This document shows positions 1-7,765 of a stretch of 10,792 bases of DNA, piece after piece. Origin of the DNA: Halobacteriales archaeon (GTDB lineage: Archaea; Thermoplasmatota; SW-10-69-26; JACQPN01; JAIVGT01); contig JAIVGT010000211.1 of NCBI GenBank assembly GCA_020201485.1, forward strand, positions 1-10,792, given 5' to 3'. A model generated the notes under the pieces. It searched no databases, was not told where the DNA came from, and saw nothing but the letters and a program-made list of their open reading frames with translations. The position numbers and the translations under genes are program-made. Each line of letters begins with the position of its first letter. Position 1 is the stretch's first letter.

Positions 1-1381
1 TCGTCAACGTCGGCTGCGTGGGCGTTGCCAAGGCGAGCGAGGTCGTGCACAGCTCTGTGAAGGAGGTCGGGGACAACTTCGTCCTCGTCGGCGGCAGGAC
101 GGGCCGCGACGGCATCCACGGCGTGACCTTTGCCAGCGCGCAGCTCGGCGAGGGGAGCGAGGAGGAGGGGCGGAGCGCGGTGCAGCTCGGCGACCCCATC
201 ACGAAGGAGCCCGTGCTCCACGTCACGCGGGAATGCGTCACGCGCGGCCTGCTGAACGGCCTGAAGGACCTCGGAGGCGGAGGCATGAGCTGCGTCGTCG
301 GCGAAATGGCCCTCGCCGCGGGCTTGGGCGCGGAGGTCTGGCTCGACAAGGTCCAGCTGAAGCAGCCGGGCATGGCGCCGTGGGAGATCTGGGTCAGCGA
401 GTCCCAGGAGCGCATGATGTTCGCGGTGAGCGACGCGCAGCTCGCGAGCGTGCTCGCCGTGGCGCGTCTGTGGGACGTGGACGCCACCGTGGTGGGCAAG
501 GCCATCCACGACCCGCTCCTCCGCGTGCAGTGGCAAGGGCAGACCCTCTTCGAGAGCGACCTGCCGTTCATCTACGACGGCCCGGTCTACCACCGGCCCA
601 GCCGCGCCCCGCAGCGCGTGCAGGTCGAGGAGCCGCCGAGGCAGCGCAGCGACCACACCGGCCTGCTGAAGAAGCTGCTCGCCCACCCGCAGGTCGGGAG
701 CCGGGAGCCCGTGCTCCGCATGTACGACCACATGGTGCGCGCCAGCACGGCCATCCTGCCCCTGCAAGGCCGCATCGGGCACCCCACGCACGGCGACGCC
801 ACCGTGCTCAAGCCCTTCGACGACTCCTGGCGCGGCCTGGCGCTGAGCATCGGGGTGAACCCCCGGCACACCGAGGTGGACCCGTACCTCGGCAGCCTGG
901 ACGCGGTGGACGAGGCGGCGCGCAACCTGGCGAGGGCGCGCGCAGCAGCACGCTGCCCGCCGTGGACCTCCAGCTCGCCCCGCAGGCATGCCGCGCCATC
1001 GCGGACGCCGTGCAAGCCGGGCTGTGCCTGGCCGTGCACGACGTGAGCGAAGGCGGGCTGGCCGTGACGCTCGCCGAGATGTGCCTGGGCGGCGCGGTGG
1101 GCGCGACCATCAACGTGCCGAAGGGATCCCGCGCGGACCACTGGCTGTTCAGCGAGGCCCCGACGCGTTGGCTCGTCGAGGCGAAGAGCCCGGGGAAGCT
1201 CGGGGCGCACCTCAAGAAGCGCGGGGTGCCCTTCGCCCGCATCGGCACGACGGGCGGCAACGCCATCGTGGCGAAGCAGGCCGCGAGCGCGAAGCGCGGG
1301 CCGACGAGGACCGTGCTCAAGCTCAGCGTGCAGGAAGCGCGCAAGCACTTCGACCGCGCGCTCCAGGGGGTGCTCGGATGA
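1..1381 (+). CDS. purL: Phosphoribosylformylglycinamidine synthase subunit PurL (5'-truncated by window, frame-disrupted)
   Basis: PurL is the ATP-dependent synthetase subunit that converts FGAR to FGAM in de novo purine synthesis, using ammonia delivered by PurQ. The gene enters from the left edge with codons in phase from position 3, so the GTG at 18 is not its start. Family segments seen in order are GGRTGRDGIHG (about 90-125), a GDPITKEP stretch, DLGGGGMSC, PWEIWVSESQERM (about 380-420) and MYDHMV (about 720), ending in VDPYLGSLDAVDEAARNLA near 930. The matching C-terminal part (LPAVDLQL, then HDVSEGGLAVTLAEM) lies one frame over from about 950 to the stop at 1379-1381. The usual middle block after the RNL motif, carrying LNFGNP and SGN-type signatures, is absent; I estimate roughly 130-170 codons missing, from memory of the family. 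As written the product would be non-functional. The stop overlaps the purQ start (ATGA). Identity is firm; whether the break is real is not. Confidence 0.9.
   Translation, partial: RQRRLRGRCQGERGRAQLCEGGRGQLRPRRRQDGPRRHPRRDLCQRAARRGERGGGAERGAARRPHHEGARAPRHAGMRHARPAERPEGPRRRRHELRRRRNGPRRGLGRGGLARQGPAEAAGHGAVGDLGQRVPGAHDVRGERRAARERARRGASVGRGRHRGGQGHPRPAPPRAVARADPLRERPAVHLRRPGLPPAQPRPAARAGRGAAEAAQRPHRPAEEAARPPAGREPGARAPHVRPHGARQHGHPAPARPHRAPHARRRHRAQALRRLLARPGAEHRGEPPAHRGGPVPRQPGRGGRGGAQPGEGARSSTLPAVDLQLAPQACRAIADAVQAGLCLAVHDVSEGGLAVTLAEMCLGGAVGATINVPKGSRADHWLFSEAPTRWLVEAKSPGKLGAHLKKRGVPFARIGTTGGNAIVAKQAASAKRGPTRTVLKLSVQEARKHFDRALQGVLG
1366..1372 (+). promoter_or_regulatory. Shine-Dalgarno-like site for purQ
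   Basis: GGGGGTG lies inside the last codons of purL, 5 nt before the ATG at 1378. It matches the GGAGGTG core expected from archaeal 16S 3' ends except for one base. It supports 1378 as the purQ start over longer in-frame alternatives upstream, and fits translational coupling across the ATGA overlap. Confidence 0.5.
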
Positions 1382-2205
1382 AGCGGAGCGAGGTCAAGGT
1401 CGCCATCGTGCGCATGGAGGGCAGCAACTGCGAGGAAGAGCTGCACCGCGCCTTCACCGCCCTCGGCGCGCAGCCGGAGATGGTGCACCTCAACCAGCTC
1501 ACCGGCCGGAGCGACCCGGAGCTGCGCCGCACCCTCGACGACTTCCACGTCATGATGTTCCCGGGCGGCTTCAGCGCAGGCGACTACATCCGCGCCGGGG
1601 CCATTTTCGCCGCGCGCATGAAGAGCGCCATCGGCAAGGACCTGGAGCGCTTCGTCGCGCAGGGCAAGCCCGTGGGCGGCTTCTGCAACGGCTTCCAGAT
1701 CATGGTCGAGATGGGGCTCTTGCCGGGCTTCGACCAGCCCGTCGCGCCCGAGCCGGAGGCGGTGCTCCACATCAACGACAGCGGGCATTACGAATGCCGG
1801 CCCACGCTCCTGAAGGCCGAGGGCAAGAACGCGTTCAGCGGCAAGGTGCCGAAGGGCAAGGTGCTGAGCATCCCAAGCGCGCACGCCGAGGGCAAGCTGC
1901 TCTTCCCGCGCGCGCTGCAGGCGAAGATCCTGGAGCGCCTCGACGAGCAAGGCCAGGTCGCGTTCCGCTACGTGGACGACAAGGGCAAGCAAGCAGGCTA
2001 CCCGTGGAACCCGAACGGCGCGCCGATGAACATCGCCGGCATCAGCAACCCCACGGGCAACGTCGTCGGCCTCATGCCCCATCCCGAGCGCGCATTCTGG
2101 CGGTGGCAGCACACCGACTGGACGCGCACGGGCAAGGCGGAGGGGCCGGGCGACGGGCAGGCCCTGTTCCAGAGCGTGCTGAGCTACGCCGAGAAGAAGC
2201 TGTGA
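1378..2205 (+). CDS. purQ: Phosphoribosylformylglycinamidine synthase glutaminase subunit PurQ
   Basis: PurQ is the class I (triad) glutamine amidotransferase that hydrolyses glutamine and passes ammonia to PurL. The 275-residue protein opens with KVAIVRMEGSNCEEE, typical of the family. It has the oxyanion and nucleophile region MFPGGFSAGDY (59-70) and GGFCNGFQ with the nucleophile Cys103, and the catalytic His235 and Glu237 in GLMPHPERAF. All triad residues are present. It is longer than the roughly 225-residue bacterial form, with extra sequence between the nucleophile and the His/Glu motif. The start at 1378 is chosen because it overlaps the purL stop, has an SD-like GGGGGTG, and gives the normal PurQ N-terminus. 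endA follows after 3 nt. The intact state of purQ contrasts with the broken purL beside it. Confidence 0.96.
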   Translation: MKRSEVKVAIVRMEGSNCEEELHRAFTALGAQPEMVHLNQLTGRSDPELRRTLDDFHVMMFPGGFSAGDYIRAGAIFAARMKSAIGKDLERFVAQGKPVGGFCNGFQIMVEMGLLPGFDQPVAPEPEAVLHINDSGHYECRPTLLKAEGKNAFSGKVPKGKVLSIPSAHAEGKLLFPRALQAKILERLDEQGQVAFRYVDDKGKQAGYPWNPNGAPMNIAGISNPTGNVVGLMPHPERAFWRWQHTDWTRTGKAEGPGDGQALFQSVLSYAEKKL

Positions 2206-2208
2206 GCC

Positions 2209-3231
2209 ATGCCCGGCGAGCTGCGCGGCGACCATGTGTGGGTGGCCGACGAGCGCGAGGCGGGCACGCTGTACAACAAGGGGGCGTTCGGGCAGCCGCA
2301 GCGGGGAGGAGCCCTGAAGCTCGACCTGCTCGAGGCGGCGTACCTGTGCGAGGAGCGCAGGCTCGACGTCGCCGGGAGCAGCATCGCCGACCTGCTGGCG
2401 CTCGGGGCCCGCCTCGACCCGCAGTTCGAGACGCGCTGGCTCGCCTTCCGCGACCTGCGCAAGCGCGGCTACGTGATGAAGGCGGACGGCGACGCCTTCC
2501 ACGTGTTCCCGCGCGGGGGGTTCCCGGGCAAGACGCCGAGCGCCATCCTGCTGCGCGTGGCGGGCGAGGCCGGCACCTTCGATTTGGAGCAGCTCGTGCG
2601 CGACGCCATGGCCGCGGGCAGGAACGGCCGCGCGCTGCTGCTCGCGGTCGTGGACGAGGAGGGCGACATCACGCATTACGACGTGACGCTGCGCGAGCCG
2701 AAGGGCAGCGCGAAGCCTTCGACGGCGCGCCTGCACGGCGAGGCGCAGGTGCTGCGCGACCGGGCCGTGCTCTGGGAGGCGAAGCTGGCCGCGGACCTGC
2801 GCGCCGAGTTCCTCGGCCGGCCGCTGGGCGACGCGCTCCTGCTCAGCCTGACCGAGGCGCTGTGGCTGGAGGAGGAGCGGGGCCTGGCCCTGCGGGACGC
2901 GCAGACCGGCCAGCCCCTCCGGCCGGGGCAGCTCATCGCGCACGCCGCGCGGCAGCAGCGCGACTTCGCCCTGCGCCACGACGCCTACCGCGCCCTGCGC
3001 GCGCGCGGCCTCGTGGTGAAGACCGGCTACAAGTACGGCACGCATTTCCGTGCCTACGCCGAGGACCCGGAGCGGGCCCACGCCGAGTACCTGGCCCACG
3101 CGCTGCCCGAGGGCTTCACCTGCCCCTGGCCGGACATCGCGGGCGTGGTCCGCCTCGCCCACAGCGTGCGGAAGACGCTCCTCCTCGTGAGCGGGACCCG
3201 CGTGCTGGCCTTGGAGCGCGCCCGGCCCTGA
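2209..3231 (+). CDS. endA: tRNA-splicing endonuclease EndA, two-repeat (homodimer) archaeal type
   Basis: EndA cuts the bulge-helix-bulge motif of intron-containing archaeal pre-tRNAs and pre-rRNA. The 340-residue protein contains two related halves. The N-terminal half (about 1-165, with LRKRGYVMKADGDAFHVFPRG near 83-102) looks like the degenerate repeat. The C-terminal half (about 185-335) is catalytic, with LRARGLVVKTGYKYGTHFRAY (263-283), HAEYL (291-295) and RLAHSVRKTLLLV (315-327). By family comparison the catalytic trio is a Tyr of GYKYG (probably Tyr276), His291 and Lys322. This length and layout fit the alpha2 form known from Archaeoglobus and Thermoplasma, rather than the roughly 180-residue alpha4 form. 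The ATG lies 3 nt after the purQ stop, so it is probably co-transcribed with the purine genes. This is the best phylogenetic marker in the window. Confidence 0.94.
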   Translation: MPGELRGDHVWVADEREAGTLYNKGAFGQPQRGGALKLDLLEAAYLCEERRLDVAGSSIADLLALGARLDPQFETRWLAFRDLRKRGYVMKADGDAFHVFPRGGFPGKTPSAILLRVAGEAGTFDLEQLVRDAMAAGRNGRALLLAVVDEEGDITHYDVTLREPKGSAKPSTARLHGEAQVLRDRAVLWEAKLAADLRAEFLGRPLGDALLLSLTEALWLEEERGLALRDAQTGQPLRPGQLIAHAARQQRDFALRHDAYRALRARGLVVKTGYKYGTHFRAYAEDPERAHAEYLAHALPEGFTCPWPDIAGVVRLAHSVRKTLLLVSGTRVLALERARP

Positions 3232-3289
3232 AACATCCGAAACGATGAAGGCCTGTTCGCGCGCTTGCTCGGGCGGGGCGACGAGGCGC

Positions 3290-5965
3290 ATGGGCGAGCG
3301 GAGCCGGGACCATCGCAGCCTCGCCCCGGCGCTCCTCCTCGCCCTGCTCCTCTGCGCGCCCGCCGCGCGAGGGGACTGGCTGCAGCTCGCATACGACGCC
3401 GGGCGCACGGGCGAGGCGAACCAGGCGGGGCCCGAGTGGGGCGACATCTCCTATGTGCGCAGCACGACGCTCTTCGAGGACATGCTCGCGGTGGTCGGGC
3501 ACCAGGCCTACTTCGTGGCGCGGTCCTCACCCGCCTCGCCCGCCGCTCGATTCGTCTGGAGCATGCACCTGGAGACGGGCGTCATGCAGCGCTTCCTCGA
3601 CGCGCCGCGTCCCGGCATGCGCGGCGCGAGCGACGGGAGCCGGCTCTTCCTCGTGGCCGACGGCGGGCACGCCGAGGCCTACGACCTCGCGACGCGCGCG
3701 CTCGTGTGGGCCGCGGACGTGGGCGCGGGAACGCCGGTCGCTGCGCGCGCAGGGCAGGGCGTCCCCTCGATGACATGCGCCGCCCCCGCCGTGTGGAACG
3801 GAACGCTCTTCGTCGTCTGCGTGGCGCCGCTGGCGGCCGCCGCCGTCATCACCGTGCAGGCGTTGGAGGCGGCGACGGGTCGCCTCGCCTGGAACTGGAC
3901 GGCGGAGACGGACGGCACCACCGCCCCGGGTCAGGTCGCCGGCGGCCTCGGCGCGCCCGTGTCGCCGGGTCCCATCATCCCTGTCGGCATCTCGGTCGCC
4001 GCGGGATGGGTCGTCGCCGTCACCGCGGCGCAGGTCGCCGTCTCGGCAGCGTCTCCGGTCACCGGTTACTACTGGGACGCCTGGGTGCTCTATCCGGAGA
4101 ACGGCACTGCCCCGGGGGAGCAGGAGCCGAGCTTCTCGCCGCTGCCGGGGCCGAGCGAGCCGCGGTTCGGCCACCATCCGACGACGGCCGGCTTCCGCAA
4201 CGACCCCAGCCCCCACGAACCCGGGCTCGTCACGGGGGACGACCGCGTGCTGGCGTTCAAGAACGACCCGCACGAGCACCCATCGTCCACGGCTCCCCCG
4301 GGCGAGAGGCTTCTCACGCTGTACACTCCGGCCTTGATCCACGCCCTCGAGATGCCGCTCGCGAACACGTCGCAGCCGCCCGACGACGGGTCCCCCCTCG
4401 TGCTCTCGAACGGCTCCATCTTCGCTGCCGCCGGGACGAACCTCTGGCGCGTCGACGAGAGGCTCAACGTCGCGTGGCACCAGGAGCTCCCGCCGGACCG
4501 CTCCTTCCCGGGAAGCTACGCCTTCGTGGCGCAGGACCGGCTCTACGTCGTGTCCCGGGACGCGGCGTTCCACGACACGTTGGAGGCGCGGGACACGCGC
4601 GACGGCCGCGTCCTGTGGTCCCAGCTCTTCGACGGCCCCTATCCCGCCGTCATGCTCGCCGATGGCCTTCTCGTGGTGGTGATGTATTCCACGTTCTTCG
4701 TGCTCGGCCGGACGAGCCTCTCCCTGCAGCCCGAGGTCGCGGTGTCGGATGCCTCACCGACGGCGGGGTCCCGCGTGGAGGTGGACATGGCTCGCACCGG
4801 ACCCGGCGCCGACGGCCCGGCCAGCGCGTTCCGGGCGGATTGGGGCGACGGGACGGTCTCGGAATGGGACCCCAGCCCCAGGCTCGCCCACACCTACGCC
4901 AGCGCGGGCGACTTCGCCGCGCGCTTCTTCGTGCGGAACGAGGCGCGGCAGACCGCCAGCCAGCCCATGACGTTCCACGTCGCATCCCAGGCTGCCCCGG
5001 CGCGACCGGCATGGCTCGCGTCGCCGCTCGCGTCGGAGAACCTTCCGCTCACCCTTCTCCTCGTGGGCGTGGTCGCCGTGGGCGCGGCGGGTGGCACCGG
5101 CCTCTTCCTCCTCCGCAGGCGCCTCGCGCGCATCGACCCGGGTCCGGCGCGCGAGGTCGGGTCGGTCGCCCCGGGCGCCCTCGTCCTCGGCAAGTACCGC
5201 GTCGAGCGGGAACTCGGGGCGGGCAGCGGCGGCCGCGTGTTCCTCGCCCAGGACGTGCGCATGCACCGCGGCGTGGTGCTCAAGACCTTGGCGAACCGCG
5301 ACCAGGCGGCGGCCATCCGCGAGGCCCGGGCCGGGGCGGCCATCGACCATCCGAACGTGGTGCGCGTGTACGACGTGGAGGACCTGGGGCGCGAAGCGTT
5401 GCTCGTGATGGAGTTCGTGCCCGGCGGCTCCCTGAAGGACCGCATCGCGGCCAGCGGGCCCCTCGCCCCGGCCGCCTTCGCCCGCGTCGGCTACGACCTG
5501 CTCGCCGGGTTGGCCGCGGTCCACGCCACCGGCTCCGTCCACCGCGACGTCAAGCCGAGCAACGTGCTCCTGACGCGGGACGGCCACGCCAAGCTCTCCG
5601 ACTTCGGCATCGCCCGCCTGCCCGGCTTCGAGGCGACGATGGGCGGCGCAGCCCTGGGGAGCATCCAGTACATGGCCCCGGAGCAGGCCAGGGGCAAGCG
5701 CGTCACCCCGCGCAGCGACCTGTACAGCGCAGGCGCGACGCTGTACGAGGCGCTCACCGGGCACGCGCTCGTCGAGCCGTTGGAGGGCGAGAACCCCGTC
5801 GAGATGCAGATGCGGGTGGGCGCGGGGCGGCCCTTCGACGACCCCGCCCTCCCCGCCGCGCTCCGCGCCTGGTTCGCGAAAGCCATCGCCCCCGTCCCCG
5901 AGGACCGGTTCGCGAGCGCGGAAGAGATGCGCGCGGCGCTCGACGCGGCCATCGGCGCGGGCTAG
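3290..5965 (+). CDS. Receptor-type Ser/Thr protein kinase: signal peptide, PQQ-like propeller, PKD domain, membrane helix, kinase
   Basis: Predicted single-pass receptor kinase of 891 residues. From the ATG at 3290 a signal peptide is clear (SLAPALLLALLLCAPAARG, about 10-28). The in-frame ATG at 3245 would add 15 residues and an overlong n-region, so 3290 is preferred. Residues about 30-475 resemble a PQQ/WD-like beta-propeller, with blade motifs such as TGRLAWNW and DGRVLW. A PKD-type domain follows (about 485-565; DWGDG at 517-521 and HTYASAGDF), then a membrane helix (about 585-608) with RRR on the cytoplasmic side. The kinase domain (about 635-890) has every core motif: glycine loop GAGSGGRV from Gly643, Lys665, helix C Glu678, HRDVKPSN with Asp753, DFG Asp771 and APE 796-798. 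It should therefore be active. Its ligand is unknown. It ends on a CTAG shared with the convergent lipoprotein gene. The kinase and topology are well supported; the propeller class is less certain. Confidence 0.9.
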   Translation: MGERSRDHRSLAPALLLALLLCAPAARGDWLQLAYDAGRTGEANQAGPEWGDISYVRSTTLFEDMLAVVGHQAYFVARSSPASPAARFVWSMHLETGVMQRFLDAPRPGMRGASDGSRLFLVADGGHAEAYDLATRALVWAADVGAGTPVAARAGQGVPSMTCAAPAVWNGTLFVVCVAPLAAAAVITVQALEAATGRLAWNWTAETDGTTAPGQVAGGLGAPVSPGPIIPVGISVAAGWVVAVTAAQVAVSAASPVTGYYWDAWVLYPENGTAPGEQEPSFSPLPGPSEPRFGHHPTTAGFRNDPSPHEPGLVTGDDRVLAFKNDPHEHPSSTAPPGERLLTLYTPALIHALEMPLANTSQPPDDGSPLVLSNGSIFAAAGTNLWRVDERLNVAWHQELPPDRSFPGSYAFVAQDRLYVVSRDAAFHDTLEARDTRDGRVLWSQLFDGPYPAVMLADGLLVVVMYSTFFVLGRTSLSLQPEVAVSDASPTAGSRVEVDMARTGPGADGPASAFRADWGDGTVSEWDPSPRLAHTYASAGDFAARFFVRNEARQTASQPMTFHVASQAAPARPAWLASPLASENLPLTLLLVGVVAVGAAGGTGLFLLRRRLARIDPGPAREVGSVAPGALVLGKYRVERELGAGSGGRVFLAQDVRMHRGVVLKTLANRDQAAAIREARAGAAIDHPNVVRVYDVEDLGREALLVMEFVPGGSLKDRIAASGPLAPAAFARVGYDLLAGLAAVHATGSVHRDVKPSNVLLTRDGHAKLSDFGIARLPGFEATMGGAALGSIQYMAPEQARGKRVTPRSDLYSAGATLYEALTGHALVEPLEGENPVEMQMRVGAGRPFDDPALPAALRAWFAKAIAPVPEDRFASAEEMRAALDAAIGAG

Positions 5966-7734
5966 GCCACGAAGGGGCAGGCCAGGGAGATGCCCGGGCG
6001 CGTGCAGGGCGGCTCGGACGGGCTCGTGGCCGGCATCGCCGCCGCAGCCTCGCCGCCGGAGGGCGTGCACCACAGCGTGCCGGTCATCGTGGCGTCGCCC
6101 TCGCCGACCGCGATGTCGCCGTGCACGTCGCCCTGGTCGGTGATGACCGCGTCCCGCATGCCCGCGAAGCCCAGGCTCGTCCCTCCCGCGACCAAGGCCA
6201 TCGGTGCTTCCTCGATGCGGACGTAGCCCGGCCGCGCGAGGTCGGGCGCGACGGGCGGAGCCGTGCCCCGGATCTCCAGCGTGAGCGTGCCAGAGCCGCA
6301 GCCGGCGATGGAGCCGGTGAAGATGCGCTCGGCGTTCTCCCGGATGGACCCGTCGGGGTGGAACCGCACGCGGTTGATGTCGAGCATCGTGCCCGTCATC
6401 GTCCCGCGGAGGAGGAAGAGCTGCGAGTTCTGGACCTCGCACACGTCCTCGATGGCGGGGTCGCAGCTGTTGGCGTCGGGCACGAGGTGCATGCCGGGCG
6501 AGGTGAACGCCTGGTCGATGCGGATCTCGCTCGCGCCGGCCCGGCTCGGCGCGGCCGGCTGCGGCCCACGGCACCACGCGGTGCCCTCGAGCTGGCCGTG
6601 CCCGGCGAACGTCGCCATGTTGATGACGCCTTCGAGCGTGGATCCGAGGTCCACCAGGCCGGCGAAGCCCGTCGTGGTGGAGCCGGGCGCGAGGGTCATG
6701 AGGTCATGGATGTCCGTGTAGCCTGGCACCGCCGGGTCGGGCTCGGCGTCCGTCGTGCCCTGGCCGAGGAGCTGGAGCGTGCCGGAGCCGCAGCCGGCGA
6801 TGGAGCCGATGAACGTTCGCAGCGCCACGTACGTCGCGGAGCCGTCGGGCAGGTAGTGGAAGTGCACGTGGTCGATGATGGTGCCGTTCCACGGCCCGGA
6901 GATGTCGACGGTCTCCGTGCCGTACACCTCGCCGCACTGCTCGGGCCTCGCCTGGTCGCAGTCCACGACCTCGATCTTCGACGTGCCGAGGGTGGACAGC
7001 GGACCGGACAGCGCGACCGCGCGCGCGCCGTCGCGGCTCGCCGGGGGCGGCACGTCCGCCGGCTTGCACCAGGCCGTGCCGTGCGCCGTGCCAGCGGCCG
7101 CGTAGTCCACGAGGCTGATGTTGAAGTCCTCCTCGATGCGCGCGTCCAGGAGGCCGGCGAAGCCGGTGGTCTGCGAGCCGGGGACGAGCGTGAGGTTCTC
7201 CGAGCCCGGCGTCCAGCCGCGCTCGTCGGGCGTGGCCAGGGCGGAGCCGGCCCCGATGTAGGTGAAGGTCACCGAGCCCGCGCCGCAGCCGGCGAGCGTG
7301 CCGGTGAAGGTCTGCGTGCCCACGACGGTGGCGGAGCCGTCGGCGGCGTAGTAGATGTGGCCCGAGTCGATGGTCGTGCCGTTCCACGCGCCGGACATCA
7401 GCACCGTCTCCGTCCCGTAGTAGACGCACGTCCCGTTGGGGAAGCACTCCGCCTGGTCGGCGAAGAAGAGGCCCGGGGACGAGATGTCCGCGGTCACCGG
7501 GACCTCGACGACCCCAGGGCCCGCTCCAACCCGCGAAGCGGCGGCGGCACCGCTGCCCGCGGGTGGCGACGAGACTTGCGGGTTGGCCGCACGCGACGGG
7601 TCCCCCGGGCCGGAGCCGCTGGATGGTGCCTGGCTCACGCCGAGGCATCCCGACAATCCGGCGACGAGCAACAGGGCGATGGCGGCGAAGGCTGCGGGCT
7701 GCATGGGACCGCGAACGCGCCGCGACGTATCCAT
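5962..7734 (-). CDS. Secreted lipoprotein with three tandem four-cysteine beta-rich domains
   Basis: The 590-residue protein begins MDTSRRVRGPMQ, then a hydrophobic core and the lipobox LSGC (Cys30), so it is probably a lipid-anchored surface protein. A Gly/Ser/Ala/Pro-rich linker (about 35-80) leads to three homologous domains at about 85-223, 247-388 and 411-556. Each has a cysteine pair 6-8 residues apart, an AGCG or AGCGSGTL motif, a PG(S/G)-xTTGFAGL-like motif and a closing WC, giving four cysteines per domain and probably two disulfides. The short tail has two more (577, 586). The glycine-rich pattern recalls small barrel families such as DUF3224/allene oxide cyclase-like proteins; that is a weak inference. 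The start at 7734 is chosen for the signal peptide; an inner ATG at 7704 is possible. It lies 31 nt after the FHA gene, probably in the same operon. I do not recognise a function; ligand binding or adhesion is plausible. Confidence 0.85.
   Translation of the reverse strand: MDTSRRVRGPMQPAAFAAIALLLVAGLSGCLGVSQAPSSGSGPGDPSRAANPQVSSPPAGSGAAAASRVGAGPGVVEVPVTADISSPGLFFADQAECFPNGTCVYYGTETVLMSGAWNGTTIDSGHIYYAADGSATVVGTQTFTGTLAGCGAGSVTFTYIGAGSALATPDERGWTPGSENLTLVPGSQTTGFAGLLDARIEEDFNISLVDYAAAGTAHGTAWCKPADVPPPASRDGARAVALSGPLSTLGTSKIEVVDCDQARPEQCGEVYGTETVDISGPWNGTIIDHVHFHYLPDGSATYVALRTFIGSIAGCGSGTLQLLGQGTTDAEPDPAVPGYTDIHDLMTLAPGSTTTGFAGLVDLGSTLEGVINMATFAGHGQLEGTAWCRGPQPAAPSRAGASEIRIDQAFTSPGMHLVPDANSCDPAIEDVCEVQNSQLFLLRGTMTGTMLDINRVRFHPDGSIRENAERIFTGSIAGCGSGTLTLEIRGTAPPVAPDLARPGYVRIEEAPMALVAGGTSLGFAGMRDAVITDQGDVHGDIAVGEGDATMTGTLWCTPSGGEAAAAMPATSPSEPPCTRPGISLACPFVA
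6067..6504 (-). repeat. Lipoprotein domain repeat 3
   Basis: Codes for about residues 411-556. Landmarks are TSPGMHL, Cys424 and Cys432, FTGSIAGCGSGTL (Cys479), GGTSLGFAGMRD and GTLWC (Cys556). The YGTET/WNGT segment of the first two repeats is replaced by a diverged QNSQLFLLRGTMTGT stretch, so this copy is the most divergent at its N-terminal side although all four cysteines are kept. Confidence 0.8.
6571..6996 (-). repeat. Lipoprotein domain repeat 2
   Basis: Codes for about residues 247-388. Landmarks are Cys259 and Cys267, VYGTETVDISGPWNGT, FIGSIAGCGSGTL (Cys315), PGSTTTGFAGLVD and GTAWC (Cys388). It matches repeat 1 most closely in the YGTET...WNGT segment and repeat 3 in the GSIAGCGSGTL segment. 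The DNA of the GSIAGCGS segment is identical to repeat 3 over 24 nt (6785-6808 against 6293-6316). Confidence 0.8.
7066..7482 (-). repeat. Lipoprotein domain repeat 1
   Basis: Codes for about residues 85-223 of the lipoprotein. Landmarks are SSPGLFF, Cys97 and Cys103, YYGTETVLMSGAWNGT, FTGTLAGCGAG (Cys150), PGSQTTGFAGLLD and GTAWC (Cys223). It is the repeat furthest from the membrane-proximal linker's C-terminal partners, and the AGCG motif is slightly diverged (AGCGAG rather than AGCGSG). Confidence 0.8.
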
Positions 7735-7735
7735 G

Positions 7736-7758
7736 CCGCCCAGCCGCTTGGCTGGCGG
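7736..7758 (-). repeat. 23-nt bulged hairpin element, copy C
   Basis: Read on the - strand: left arm CCGCCAGCC, loop AAGC, right arm GGCTGGGCGG. The arms pair perfectly except for one extra G in the right arm. It starts 7 nt after the stop of the FHA gene and ends 1 nt before the lipoprotein ATG, so it covers the place where a ribosome-binding site would sit. Copies A and B (8861, 9192) have identical arms and different loops. No T-tract follows this copy. Confidence 0.75.
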
Positions 7759-7765
7759 TCGCGCC

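Noticed and set aside
808..3447. An 879-codon - strand open frame opposite purL, purQ and endA
   Set aside because: The opposite strand codes for clear, conserved enzymes; the frame has no recognisable motif.
4951..4966. A partial match to the hairpin left arm (GACCGCCAGCC) inside the kinase gene
   Set aside because: The right arm is absent and the bases encode the PKD-domain end, so it is likely chance.
4754..6577. A 607-codon - strand open frame across the kinase domain and the lipoprotein 3' end
   Set aside because: It shadows the intact kinase motifs on the other strand and the real lipoprotein frame.
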